Positions 26,883-35,715 of a stretch of 64,000 nucleotides of DNA are shown piece by piece. Each line of letters starts with the position of its first letter. Position 1 is the stretch's first letter. The DNA lies in the NCBI RefSeq assembly GCF_009870825.1, contig NZ_WTWY01000017.1:1-64000 (forward strand), in the 5' to 3' direction. The notes below the pieces were generated by a model. The model was not told the DNA's origin, searched no databases, and saw only the letters and a program-made list of their open reading frames with translations. Source of the stretch: Paenibacillus sp. USDA918EY. GTDB taxonomy: Bacteria; Bacillota; Bacilli; Paenibacillales; Paenibacillaceae. The translations under genes were made by a program, and so were the position numbers.

Positions 26883-27805
26883 AAGAGAACCATTTGATCG
26901 AAGTCGAAGGCTTGAAAAAGTACTTTAACGTCGGCGGAGGCAAAATCGTCAAAGCCGTCGACGATATCAACTTTTACATCCGCGAAGGGGAGACGCTCGG
27001 GATGGTCGGCGAGTCCGGCTGCGGCAAATCGACGGCCGGCCGCACCATTCTCCGCTTGTACGAGCCGACCGCCGGAAGCGTCCGGTTTAACGGCACGGAC
27101 ATTTACAAGCTGTCGCCGGGCAAAATGAAAGCGATGCGCCGCGACATGCAGATGATTTTCCAGGATCCGTACGCTTCGCTGAATCCGCGCTTTACCGTGT
27201 CGGACATCATCGGGGAAGCGCTGGACATCCACAAGCTGGCAGGAAGCCGCAAGGAACGGAAAAAGCGGATCGAGGAGCTGCTGGATATGGTCGGGTTGAA
27301 TCCGGACCATGCGACGCGTTACCCGCATGAATTTTCCGGCGGTCAGCGCCAGCGGATCGGCATTGCGCGCGCGCTTGCGGTCAATCCGAAATTCATCATC
27401 TGCGACGAGCCGATTTCCGCGCTGGACGTATCCATTCAGGCGCAGGTGGTCAACCTGCTGCAGGAGCTGCAGGATCGCCTCGGCCTGACGTATCTGTTCA
27501 TCGCCCATGACCTGTCCATGGTTAAGCACATCAGCGACCGCGTTGCGGTGATGTACCTCGGCAAAATGGTCGAGCTTGCGGACAGCGAAGAGCTATACGC
27601 GAACCCGATCCATCCGTACACAAAAACGCTGCTGTCGGCGATCCCGATTCCGGATCCGGAAGTCGAGGAGAACAAAAAGCGGATCATGATGAACGACGAG
27701 CTGTCCGGACCGATCCATTCCGCGAAGGACGGACAAGTAGCGGAAGAAGACACCCGGCTGGTCGAAGTATCGAAAGGCCACTGGGTTGCCGCTCCTTACG
27801 CTTAA
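26879..27805 (+). CDS. oppF: oligopeptide ABC transporter ATPase OppF
   Basis: Second ATPase, 308 aa, with Walker A GESGCGKS, signature FSGGQRQRI and Walker B FIICDEPISALD. It works as a heterodimer with OppD beneath the OppBC channel. It lacks OppD's full Cys-rich tail, as normal for OppF. A strong terminator closes the operon 13 bp after the stop. Confidence 0.94.
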   Translation: MKENHLIEVEGLKKYFNVGGGKIVKAVDDINFYIREGETLGMVGESGCGKSTAGRTILRLYEPTAGSVRFNGTDIYKLSPGKMKAMRRDMQMIFQDPYASLNPRFTVSDIIGEALDIHKLAGSRKERKKRIEELLDMVGLNPDHATRYPHEFSGGQRQRIGIARALAVNPKFIICDEPISALDVSIQAQVVNLLQELQDRLGLTYLFIAHDLSMVKHISDRVAVMYLGKMVELADSEELYANPIHPYTKTLLSAIPIPDPEVEENKKRIMMNDELSGPIHSAKDGQVAEEDTRLVEVSKGHWVAAPYA

Positions 27806-27816
27806 GCCCCGAAGGC

Positions 27817-27847
27817 TGCCGCCGGTAAAACCGGCGGTTTTTTTTCG
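27817..27847 (+). terminator. intrinsic terminator of the opp operon
   Basis: CCGCCGG (27819-27825) and CCGGCGG (27831-27837) pair around TAAAA, followed by eight T. Confidence 0.93.
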
Positions 27848-28173
27848 TTTGGGCATGGCATACCGGAGAAAGAAGCGTTATAATAATGAAACTGTAACTA
27901 TTTCGGAAGCATTTGCCGGAAGGGAAGGAAGCTTCCTTCCGATTTCTTTGACGCATGCTGGATCTTTGGTTACAATCAAGGAAGATTTTTGGGCAATGAT
28001 ACACATGAGGATTTTGCAAGAATCCAAAGAGCGACTTCAATCAACAATATATAGAACGAAACGGTCTCGTTCGTCTATATACTGGACCAGGGAGCGGCCG
28101 GAATCGAATTCTGCAAAATCCTGACATAGGAAACGGAAGATTCAAACAGGTACGATAATAGGAGGCAGACCTC
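27848..28173 (+). promoter_or_regulatory. bshC promoter region and structured leader
   Basis: There is no established gene here. TTGACG (27948-27953), a 17-bp spacer and TACAAT (27971-27976) form a good sigma-A promoter; another TATAAT lies at 27879-27884. An 18-bp perfect palindrome GGAAGGAAGCTTCCTTCC covers 27923-27940, just before the -35. From the predicted start near 27983 the leader is about 190 nt and contains a nested inverted repeat (28008-28122). A 42-codon frame starting at ATG 27996 runs through it and ends at 28124; its ribosome site is weak. Confidence 0.6.
28008..28122. repeat. nested inverted-repeat element in the bshC leader
   Basis: The outer arms AGGATTTTGCA (28008-28018) and TGCAAAATCCT (28112-28122) are perfect inverted copies. 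Inside, TATATAGA-A-CGAA-A-CG pairs with CG-TTCG-TCTATATA (28048-28081), with two bulged A. It could be a folded leader RNA or a small MITE-like insertion; I see no clear target duplication. Confidence 0.6.
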
Positions 28174-29805
28174 ATGAATGTAGTAACAGATTCGCTGAAG
28201 AGCGGCTCGGCTCTCGCAGACGATTATATAAACCATTATGCGCGGGTGCAGGATCTGTACGGTGCGGATTTCCGCGAGGATGCGGCATGGTCGGGCCGTG
28301 CGGAGTGGCTGGATGCATCCGAAGAAACCCGTATCGACAGAAAAGCGCTCGTAGCTTGTCTTAGACGATACAATAACAAGCATAACGACCATCAAGAGGT
28401 ACATAACTCGCTCGACTTGCTTGAGCAGGCAGGTACGCTCGCGGTTGTTGGCGGACAGCAGAGCGGGCTGTTTACCGGATCGCTGCTTGTCGTGTACAAG
28501 GCGCTCACGATCGTGCTTGCGGCCAAAGAAGCAGCGGAGCGGCTGAAGCGTCCCGTCGTTCCGGTGTTTTGGATCGCCGGGGAGGATCATGACTGGGATG
28601 AAGTGAACCATACGTACGTCATGACGCCGGAGCTTCAGGTCGCCAAAATCAAAATGGATGCCGCTCCGGGCCCGCGCGGTCCGGTCAGTCAGATCGAAGT
28701 ATCCAACGAGCGGTGGAAACGTTCGCTGGACCATTTGGCCTCGCTGCTGCCCGACAGCGTCAACAAGCCGGAAATTATGGACCTGCTGCATCAAACGGCC
28801 GAAGCTTCGGGCAATTTGAGCGATGCCTTCGCCAAACTGCTGGGCCGTCTTTTCGGCGAATCGGGCCTTATTTTGCTGGATTCGGCGGACCCGGCATTGC
28901 GGCGGCTGGAAATCCCGGTATTCGAACGGATGGTCAAGCAAAATGACGAGCTTGGCGAGACGTACCAGACGGCGGCGGACCGCATAACAGGCCTGGGCTA
29001 TCCGCTGCAGGCGGAAGTTGCGGCGGACGGCGCGAATCTCTTTTATATTTATGAAGGAAACCGGCTGCTGCTGTATAAACATGACGATGTTTTCGCGGAC
29101 CGCAAAGGCATCGTCAGCTTTACGAAGGAACAGCTGGAAACCGAACTCGCGAACCATCCGGAGCGGTTCAGCAACAACGTGCTGACGCGGCCGCTGATGC
29201 AGGATTCCCTGCTGCCGGTGCTTTGTACCGTGCTGGGGCAAGGGGAAATTTCCTATTGGGCGATCACGAAGGACGCTTTTGCCGTGCTCGGCCTGCAAAT
29301 GCCGATTTTGCTGCCAAGAATGTCCTTTACGCTCGTCAGCGGAACGGTTCGGAAGCAGATGAACCAATTCGGCCTGACGTTCCAGGACGTTCAGCACCGT
29401 TTCGGCGAAGCGCGCCAAAGCTGGCTTAACGCCCAAGCGCATCTCCATATCGAACCAAGGTTCGAAGAGACGCGGGCCGCTTTCGAGAGACTGTACGATC
29501 CGCTGATCGGCGAGCTCGGCACCATCCAGTCCGGCCTGCTGCCGCTCGGGGAGAAAAACAAAAGCAAAATTTTGGAGCAAATCGCTTACCTTGAACGCAA
29601 GACGAAGGAGGCGCTGGAAAAACGGCATGAAGCGGCGCTGCGCCAATGGGACCACATCGCCGTATCGCTGTTCCCGAACGGCAAACCCCAGGAGAGAGTT
29701 TACAACATTTTCTACTATATAAACCGCTATGGCTTCGGCTGGCTTCAAGACGTTATTGGAAGCTGTACGCGTTATACGGCGGAACATCAAATCATCGAAA
29801 TGTAG
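28174..29805 (+). CDS. bshC: bacillithiol biosynthesis cysteine-adding enzyme BshC
   Basis: Adds cysteine to GlcN-malate in the last step of bacillithiol synthesis, the main thiol of many Firmicutes. The protein is 543 aa, the usual size. Motifs include VVGGQQSGLFTGSLLVVYKALT (about 90-110) and VFWIAGEDHDWDEVNHTYV (about 130-148) in the nucleotidyl-transferase-like core, with a coiled coil in the C-terminal third. AGGAGG precedes the ATG. In Bacillus, bshC (yllA) also lies just before mraZ; here ahcY comes between. Confidence 0.93.
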   Translation: MNVVTDSLKSGSALADDYINHYARVQDLYGADFREDAAWSGRAEWLDASEETRIDRKALVACLRRYNNKHNDHQEVHNSLDLLEQAGTLAVVGGQQSGLFTGSLLVVYKALTIVLAAKEAAERLKRPVVPVFWIAGEDHDWDEVNHTYVMTPELQVAKIKMDAAPGPRGPVSQIEVSNERWKRSLDHLASLLPDSVNKPEIMDLLHQTAEASGNLSDAFAKLLGRLFGESGLILLDSADPALRRLEIPVFERMVKQNDELGETYQTAADRITGLGYPLQAEVAADGANLFYIYEGNRLLLYKHDDVFADRKGIVSFTKEQLETELANHPERFSNNVLTRPLMQDSLLPVLCTVLGQGEISYWAITKDAFAVLGLQMPILLPRMSFTLVSGTVRKQMNQFGLTFQDVQHRFGEARQSWLNAQAHLHIEPRFEETRAAFERLYDPLIGELGTIQSGLLPLGEKNKSKILEQIAYLERKTKEALEKRHEAALRQWDHIAVSLFPNGKPQERVYNIFYYINRYGFGWLQDVIGSCTRYTAEHQIIEM

Positions 29806-29852
29806 CAAATTGTTGCAAAACTGAAGCAAACCATTTGACGAGGAGGTTTTTC

Positions 29853-31124
29853 ATGAGCACGTTGTCCTTGAAAAACAGCATTGTGAAGGATATGTCTTTG
29901 GCCCCGGAGGGCCATCTGAAAATCGATTGGGCTTCGGCCCACATGCCGGTATTGAACCAAATCCGCAAGCAGTTTGAAGCCGAACAACCTTTCAAAGGGC
30001 TCAAAGTAACGATCACGCTTCATCTGGAAGCCAAAACCGCTTATTTGGCGGAAGTGGTGCAGGCGGGAGGCGCGGAAGTGACGATTACGGGCAGCAACCC
30101 GCTTTCCACGCAGGACGACGTCTGTGCGGCGCTGGTGGAAGACGGCGTAACGGTGCTGGCCAAATACAATCCTGATCCGGACGAATACAAAAGCTTCCTC
30201 ATTCAGGCATTGGAAACGAAACCGGATCTGATCATCGACGACGGCGGCGACCTGGTCACCATTCTGCATTCGGAGCGTCCGGACCTGCTGGAGACGATCC
30301 GCGGCGGGGCGGAAGAGACGACGACGGGCATCATCCGCCTGAAAGCGCTGGAGAAGGAAGGTTTGCTGAAGCTGCCGATGGTAGCCGTAAATGACGGGTA
30401 TTGCAAATACCTGTTCGACAACCGCTACGGCACGGGACAATCGGTGTGGGATGCGATTAACCGCACCACCAACCTCGTCGTCGCCGGCAAAACGGCCGTC
30501 GTCGTCGGTTACGGCTGGTGCGGCAAAGGGGTGGCGATGCGGGCCAAAGGCCTTGGCGCCAAAGTCATCGTGACCGAAGTCGATCCGATCCGCGCCGTCG
30601 AAGCCCATATGGACGGGTTTGAAGTGATGCCGATGATCGAGGCGGCAAAACGCGGCGATTTCTTCGTGACCGTCACCGGCAACCGCGACGTCATTGCCGG
30701 GGAGCATTTTGACGTCATGAAGGATGGCGCGATTTTGTGCAATGCCGGCCATTTCGACGTGGAAGTGAACAAAGTGGACATGGCCAGCCGGGCCGCTTCC
30801 ATCCGAACCGTCCGCCGCAACATCGAGGAATACGAGCTGAAGGACGGTCGCAAGCTGTATCTGCTGGCGGAAGGACGCCTCGTCAACCTGGGCGCGGGAG
30901 ACGGGCATCCGGCGGAAATTATGGACATGACGTTTGCGCTTCAGGCAATGTCCCTGAAATACGTAAACGACAACTATAAAACGATCGGCGCCAAGGTGCT
31001 AAACGTGCCGCTTGAAATTGATCAGCAGGTAGCCCGCTATAAGCTGGAAAGCCTGGGCATCGGACTCGATTCGTTGACCACGGCGCAGATCGAATATTTG
31101 GACAGCTGGACGACGCAGGAATAA
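29853..31124 (+). CDS. ahcY: adenosylhomocysteinase (S-adenosylhomocysteine hydrolase)
   Basis: NAD-dependent enzyme of 423 aa that splits S-adenosylhomocysteine into homocysteine and adenosine, relieving methyltransferase inhibition. The NAD site reads VVVGYGWCGKGVAMRAKGLGA, and LHLEAKTAYL and GDGHPAEIMD are family motifs. It is the shorter form that lacks the roughly 40-residue insert of many proteobacterial enzymes. AGGAGG lies 6 nt before the ATG at 29853; a longer open frame upstream overlaps bshC. It follows bshC by 47 bp with no terminator between, so cotranscription is likely. Confidence 0.95.
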   Translation: MSTLSLKNSIVKDMSLAPEGHLKIDWASAHMPVLNQIRKQFEAEQPFKGLKVTITLHLEAKTAYLAEVVQAGGAEVTITGSNPLSTQDDVCAALVEDGVTVLAKYNPDPDEYKSFLIQALETKPDLIIDDGGDLVTILHSERPDLLETIRGGAEETTTGIIRLKALEKEGLLKLPMVAVNDGYCKYLFDNRYGTGQSVWDAINRTTNLVVAGKTAVVVGYGWCGKGVAMRAKGLGAKVIVTEVDPIRAVEAHMDGFEVMPMIEAAKRGDFFVTVTGNRDVIAGEHFDVMKDGAILCNAGHFDVEVNKVDMASRAASIRTVRRNIEEYELKDGRKLYLLAEGRLVNLGAGDGHPAEIMDMTFALQAMSLKYVNDNYKTIGAKVLNVPLEIDQQVARYKLESLGIGLDSLTTAQIEYLDSWTTQE

Positions 31125-31155
31125 AGGAAATTGATGGTTAGAGATTTCTCTCGAA

Positions 31156-31193
31156 TAACCCCCTTGAATCCTTATGGATCAAGGGGGTTTATG
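31156..31193 (+). terminator. intrinsic terminator after ahcY
   Basis: AACCCCCTTGAATCC pairs with GGATCAAGGGGGTT (one mismatch) around TTAT. It ends in GTTTATG, a short T-run, and isolates the dcw cluster. Confidence 0.8.
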
Positions 31194-31255
31194 CGTTTGG
31201 GCAGAGGAGGGCGGCTGGATTCATATCCAAAAAAACACAGGCGTCAAGAAGGATT

Positions 31256-31315
31256 TTGATTTTGGGTGGCGAATCTAGTATCCTTAAGTGGTGGAAAGTG
31301 GTGCAAAGTGGGGGA
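31256..31315 (+). promoter_or_regulatory. mraZ (dcw) promoter with three MraZ-type repeats
   Basis: TTGATT (31256-31261), 17 bp and TATCCT (31279-31284) form the promoter. Directly downstream are three 10-bp direct repeats, AAGTGGTGGA, AAGTGGTGCA and AAGTGGGGGA (31286-31315), one helical turn apart. MraZ of other bacteria binds tandem repeats of this kind (GTGG or AAAGTG cores) and represses its own promoter, so this is very likely the autoregulatory operator. Confidence 0.82.
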
Positions 31316-31342
31316 TTTAGGGTAAGGAGTTGATTGGCCGAA

Positions 31343-31780
31343 ATGTTTATGGGTGAGTTTCAACACAGCATTGATGATAAAGGCCGTTTGATCATTCCTG
31401 CCAAATTCCGCGAGCTTTTGGGCTCCTCATTTGTCATCACCCGCGGCTTGGACCAGTGCCTTTTCGTTTACCCGATGAACGAATGGAGCGTTCTCGAGCA
31501 GAAGCTCAAATCGCTCCCGCTTATGAAATCGGATGCCCGCGCATTTACCCGCTTCTTTTTCTCGGGGGCGACGGAATGCGAGTGGGACAAACAGGGAAGG
31601 GTAAATTTACCGGGGAATCTTCGCGGGTACGCCGGACTTGACAAGGAATGCGTGATCATCGGCGTATCGAATCGCGTGGAGATTTGGAGCAAGGACACCT
31701 GGGAGGCATATTTTCAGCAGTCGGAGGGCACGTTTAACGAAATCGCTGAGAAGCTGGTCGATTTTAATTTCGAATTGTAA
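31343..31780 (+). CDS. mraZ: transcriptional regulator MraZ
   Basis: Ring-forming DNA-binding protein of 145 aa with two SpoVT/AbrB-like repeats. Each has the DxxGR motif: DDKGRLIIPAKFR (about 12-24) and DKQGRVNLPGNLR (about 85-97). The start at ATG 31343 gives the conserved MFMGEFQHSID, although AGGAG is 13 nt away; a TTG at 31334 adding three residues is 4 nt from AGGAG. MraZ controls the first dcw genes and acts against RsmH in several species. Its probable operator lies just upstream. Confidence 0.95.
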   Translation: MFMGEFQHSIDDKGRLIIPAKFRELLGSSFVITRGLDQCLFVYPMNEWSVLEQKLKSLPLMKSDARAFTRFFFSGATECEWDKQGRVNLPGNLRGYAGLDKECVIIGVSNRVEIWSKDTWEAYFQQSEGTFNEIAEKLVDFNFEL

Positions 31781-31800
31781 TAAGTCTGGAGGGCTGCAGC

Positions 31801-32754
31801 TTGTTTCATCACATCACGGTGCTTAAAGAAGAAGCGACAGAAGGGCTGCACATCAAACGAGACGGCATTTATGTCGACTGTACGCTTGGCGGGGCGGGGC
31901 ACAGCTCCCTGATCGCATCCAAGCTTGGAGAATACGGCAGGCTGATTGCGCTGGATCAGGACGACTGGGCGCTTGACAATGCCAGGGAAAAGCTTGCCCC
32001 TTACGCGGACAAGGTCTCCCTGGTCAAAACGAACTTCCGCCATTTGGAGGAAACGCTGAAAGAGCTGGCGGTGCCGATGAAAGACGGCGTACCGCAGGTC
32101 GACGGCATTTTGTACGATTTGGGGGTTTCGTCGCCGCAGTTTGACGAAGGGGAACGCGGTTTCAGCTATAACCACGACGCCCCGCTCGACATGCGGATGG
32201 ACCAATCTTCGGATTTGACGGCCTGGCATATCGTCAATGAATGGCCGGAACAAGAGATTGCAAGAGTTTTATATCAGTACGGGGAAGAGAAATTTTCCCG
32301 GCGCATTGCGAAATTCATCGTGGAACACCGTGCGCAATCGCCTATTCAAACAACGGGACAGTTGGTCGATATTATTAAAGAAGGAATCCCCGCGGCCGCG
32401 CGCAGAACCGGGGGGCATCCGGCGAAACGGAGCTTTCAGGCGCTGCGGATCGCCGTCAACGACGAACTACGGGCGTTTGAAGAATCGCTTCACCAGGCCG
32501 TTCGGTGCCTGGCTCCCGGAGGGCGCGTATCCGTCATTACGTTCCATTCGCTGGAAGACCGGATTTGCAAGCAAATTTTTAACGGCTATGTCGGAAAATG
32601 CACTTGCCCGCCCGATTTCCCGATGTGCGTCTGCGGCGGCGGGAGGGGCGAGCTGAAGCTGGTCAACCGGAAGCCGATCGTCCCCGGCGAAGAAGAGCTT
32701 GAGCAGAACCCGCGGGCGCGTTCGGCGAAGCTGAGGGTTGCCGAGAAACTGTGA
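31801..32754 (+). CDS. rsmH: 16S rRNA (cytosine1402-N4)-methyltransferase
   Basis: SAM-dependent enzyme of 317 aa that methylates C1402 in the 30S P site. The SAM-binding motif VDCTLGGAGHSSLIAS (about 23-38) and VDGILYDLGVSSPQFDEGERGFSY (about 100-123) are characteristic. It starts with TTG, with GGAGGG about 9 nt upstream, giving LFHHITVLKEE. It is the second gene of the dcw cluster, as in most Firmicutes. Confidence 0.96.
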   Translation: MFHHITVLKEEATEGLHIKRDGIYVDCTLGGAGHSSLIASKLGEYGRLIALDQDDWALDNAREKLAPYADKVSLVKTNFRHLEETLKELAVPMKDGVPQVDGILYDLGVSSPQFDEGERGFSYNHDAPLDMRMDQSSDLTAWHIVNEWPEQEIARVLYQYGEEKFSRRIAKFIVEHRAQSPIQTTGQLVDIIKEGIPAAARRTGGHPAKRSFQALRIAVNDELRAFEESLHQAVRCLAPGGRVSVITFHSLEDRICKQIFNGYVGKCTCPPDFPMCVCGGGRGELKLVNRKPIVPGEEELEQNPRARSAKLRVAEKL

Positions 32755-32841
32755 ACGGTGGCAAAAGCGAAACAACCATAAACGATAAAGGACGTTCTAT
32801 GCTTGTAATAAGCGTAAGACTAGGATGAAGGGGAAGAAGAC

Positions 32842-33264
32842 ATGGCCTATACCCGTGGTAACTTGGCAGTTAAAGAACAAGCACAGACGAAGCGCACATC
32901 TCCCGGTTACCGGGAAAAGACGATGGTGGTCACCCGCCGAACGCAACTTCCGATCAAAGAGAAGCTGCTTTATTTGTTCACGATCGTCGTATGCGTCATG
33001 ATAGCAAGCCTGATCATCTGGCAAAACGCGAACATATACGGGCTGAACAAGCAGTACCAAAAAATCGACAAATCGATCAAGGCTTCGAAGCAGGAAATCA
33101 GCCGGTTGACGGTGGAGAAGCAGCAGCTGGAAGTGGGGATCCGCGATAAAGCGAAGCAGATGGGCTTCGAGGAACCCGCCGACGGGCAAGTGATCAACGT
33201 CGAACGGTCGCCGATTTCGGCCAAAGGCGGAGACGCTGCAAACGGTTCTGCCGACAAAAAATAG
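32842..33264 (+). CDS. ftsL: cell division protein FtsL
   Basis: Bitopic division protein of 140 aa: a basic cytosolic N-terminus, one membrane helix (about 42-62) and an extracellular coiled coil (about 65-105) that pairs with DivIC and supports PBP2B at the septum. Sequence conservation in this family is low, so the call rests on topology and position between rsmH and the class B PBP gene. GAAGGGGAAG lies before the ATG. The C-terminal tail is disordered. Confidence 0.88.
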   Translation: MAYTRGNLAVKEQAQTKRTSPGYREKTMVVTRRTQLPIKEKLLYLFTIVVCVMIASLIIWQNANIYGLNKQYQKIDKSIKASKQEISRLTVEKQQLEVGIRDKAKQMGFEEPADGQVINVERSPISAKGGDAANGSADKK

Positions 33265-33282
33265 AGCTTGTGAGGTTAAAGT

Positions 33283-35601
33283 ATGGTTAAAAGAATAAAA
33301 CTTCGCACACTGCTACTAGGAGGATTCATCACCCTCCTTTTTGTTGTTTTGTTTATCCGCATGTTTACGCTGCAAGTCGTTCAAGGCGAGGATTGGCATG
33401 AAAAGGGCGTCGCGAAATGGGTGAAGCAATCGCAAATCCCGGCGGAACGGGGAACCATTTTGGACCGGAACGGGGACGCCCTGGCGATTAATGCCCCCGC
33501 TTATACGGTCGTGGTCAGCCCGAAAGCGATCCATGGCAACGGGCTTGAGGACATGGTTGTGGATGGGCTTCATCAAGTTTTGGGCAAAAACGTGGATGAG
33601 CTGAAGGAGCTTGTGAACGCCAAGGACAGCAAAACGGGGGATTATGCGAAAAGCAAGGAAGTCCGCAACGAAGGCTGGAAAATCGACGAAAACAAAAAAA
33701 AGCAGATCGATCAGCTGAACGACAAGCTGAAAGAGGAGCTTAAAAAGAAAAAGAAAGGCCAGGAAACGGGCCTTGGCCTGATCAAGGAATCCAAACGCTA
33801 TTATCCGAAAGGAACGCTTGCCTCCCACGTGCTTGGGTATACGGACCGCGACGGCAAGGCGGTTGCCGGGTTTGAATACATGTTCAACAAGCAATTGGAA
33901 GGGACGCCGGGATACCTGAAATACGAGTCGGATACTTCGGGCGACAAGCTTCCCAATTCGAACGAAATCTATCAACCGCCTGTCAATGGTAAAAATTATA
34001 AGCTGACGATCGATAATCAGATCCAGTATTATATCGAAGACGCCATGAAAGAAGCTTTTGATATATATCATCCGATTAGTATGACGGTCATTGCTGCGGA
34101 TCCCAAGACGATGGAAATACTGGGGATGGCCAATTTGCCGACATTCGACCCGAATAAATACTGGGAAACGAAAAATTACGCTGCCTTCATGAATCATGCG
34201 ATAAAATCGGTTTATGAACCCGGATCGACGTTTAAAATCGTAACTTTGGCTGCTGCCGTTAACGAAAAATTGTTTGATCCAAACGCCAAGTACCAATCCG
34301 GCACCATTCTGGTCAAGGGCACTAAAAAACCTCTCCATGATATCAACAAGGTAGGATGGGGGAAAATCACTTACCTTGAAGGGGTCAAACGTTCCAGTAA
34401 CGTAGCATTCGTCAAGCTAGGAACAGAACTATTGGGGAAAGAGCGATTGCTTCAATATATCGGAAACTTTGGTTTTGGCAAGAAGACAGGAATAGACCTG
34501 CCTGGAGAAACCTCTTGGGCCGTCAATCTCCCGGGTCCCGTCGAGACTGCGACGGCAACTTATGGGCACGGGGTAAACGTCACTCCCATTCAGCAGCTTG
34601 TTGCCGTTTCTGCGATTGCAAACGGCGGGAAGCTAATGAAACCGCATATTATCAAAGAGATCGATGATCCGAATACGGGCACAAAAAAAGTAACCCCACC
34701 AGAGTTTGTAAAACAGGTGATTACTCCGGAGGCGGCCAAAGAAACCGGCCAATATTTGGAGCAGGTCGTAGCGGATCAAGACATCGGCACGGGACGCCAT
34801 GCTTACATCGACGGTTACCGCGTAGCAGGCAAAACGGGGACGGCTGTTAAAAATATTAATGGCGAATACGATTATTCCAAATCGGTCGTATCGTTTATCG
34901 GTTATGCCCCTGTGAACGATCCGAAAATCGCCGTTCTGGTCGTCATTGACCAGCCCGACAACGCCACGGTCGGCGGCGGTACGGCTGCCGCACCGGTTTT
35001 TAAGAAGATTGTATCGCAGTCGCTCCAGTATATGGGGGTACCGAAAAGCACGACCAAACAAGATCCGGACGGCAAGAAAAACACCGCCGTTCAAGCGCAA
35101 AACCGTCCGCTTGCTCCGGACCTGGTCAACAAAAGTGCGAAAGATGCAGAGAAACAGCTGCTCAAAGCAGGCATCGCTTTCGACACGTTGGGCAAAGGGA
35201 CGACGGTCGTCAAGCAATTTCCGGTGAAGGGAACACCGTTAAGCCCGGAGCAACGGATTTATTTATTCACCGAAACCGACAAGACGATGGAAGTTCCCGA
35301 CCTGACCGGCGAATCGCTGCGCGACGCTTTGGACGTGCTGACGTTGATGAAAGTCGGGGTGAACGTCAGCGGCGAAGGATATGTCACGAGCCAGAAGGTG
35401 ACGAGCCAAAACGGAAAACGGACGGTGCAGCTGACGTTAAGGCCCTCGGATGCGCCTGACGGTAGTAAAGACAAGGACGAAACCTCGGATGCGGATGGAA
35501 AAAACCGGAAATCCGGCACGCAAACCGGCGAAAATAGGCAGTCTACCGGTACGAACCAATCCACATTGGGCACAACCAACGGCAAAAACAAAGATAACTG
35601 A
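33283..35601 (+). CDS. pbpB: division penicillin-binding protein 2B with PASTA domains
   Basis: Class B PBP of 772 aa, the septal transpeptidase. One membrane helix (about 9-29) and a dimerisation region precede the transpeptidase domain. Motifs: SxxK at Ser315-Lys318 (EPGSTFK), SxN at 371-373 (SSN) and KTG at 517-519. Two PASTA repeats follow (about 608-670 and 678-737), then a Ser/Thr/Asn tail. The length exceeds the roughly 716 aa of the B. subtilis protein, partly through a Lys-rich insert (about 135-160, with a run of five Lys) in the N-terminal domain. Its position after ftsL separates it from spoVD. Confidence 0.94.
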   Translation: MVKRIKLRTLLLGGFITLLFVVLFIRMFTLQVVQGEDWHEKGVAKWVKQSQIPAERGTILDRNGDALAINAPAYTVVVSPKAIHGNGLEDMVVDGLHQVLGKNVDELKELVNAKDSKTGDYAKSKEVRNEGWKIDENKKKQIDQLNDKLKEELKKKKKGQETGLGLIKESKRYYPKGTLASHVLGYTDRDGKAVAGFEYMFNKQLEGTPGYLKYESDTSGDKLPNSNEIYQPPVNGKNYKLTIDNQIQYYIEDAMKEAFDIYHPISMTVIAADPKTMEILGMANLPTFDPNKYWETKNYAAFMNHAIKSVYEPGSTFKIVTLAAAVNEKLFDPNAKYQSGTILVKGTKKPLHDINKVGWGKITYLEGVKRSSNVAFVKLGTELLGKERLLQYIGNFGFGKKTGIDLPGETSWAVNLPGPVETATATYGHGVNVTPIQQLVAVSAIANGGKLMKPHIIKEIDDPNTGTKKVTPPEFVKQVITPEAAKETGQYLEQVVADQDIGTGRHAYIDGYRVAGKTGTAVKNINGEYDYSKSVVSFIGYAPVNDPKIAVLVVIDQPDNATVGGGTAAAPVFKKIVSQSLQYMGVPKSTTKQDPDGKKNTAVQAQNRPLAPDLVNKSAKDAEKQLLKAGIAFDTLGKGTTVVKQFPVKGTPLSPEQRIYLFTETDKTMEVPDLTGESLRDALDVLTLMKVGVNVSGEGYVTSQKVTSQNGKRTVQLTLRPSDAPDGSKDKDETSDADGKNRKSGTQTGENRQSTGTNQSTLGTTNGKNKDN

Positions 35602-35715
35602 GGAACCTGAAAAGTTTTGTCATTTTCGGACAGCTTGTTCTATCCCCTGTTTGTCCCGAATACCATGTTAGGAATAACGGACATGTCGATCTGGATAAGC
35701 AGGGAGGTATCAAAA

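Noticed and set aside
28075..29829. 584-codon frame on the minus strand
   Set aside because: It is the antisense shadow of bshC, which has a clear family match, promoter and ribosome site.
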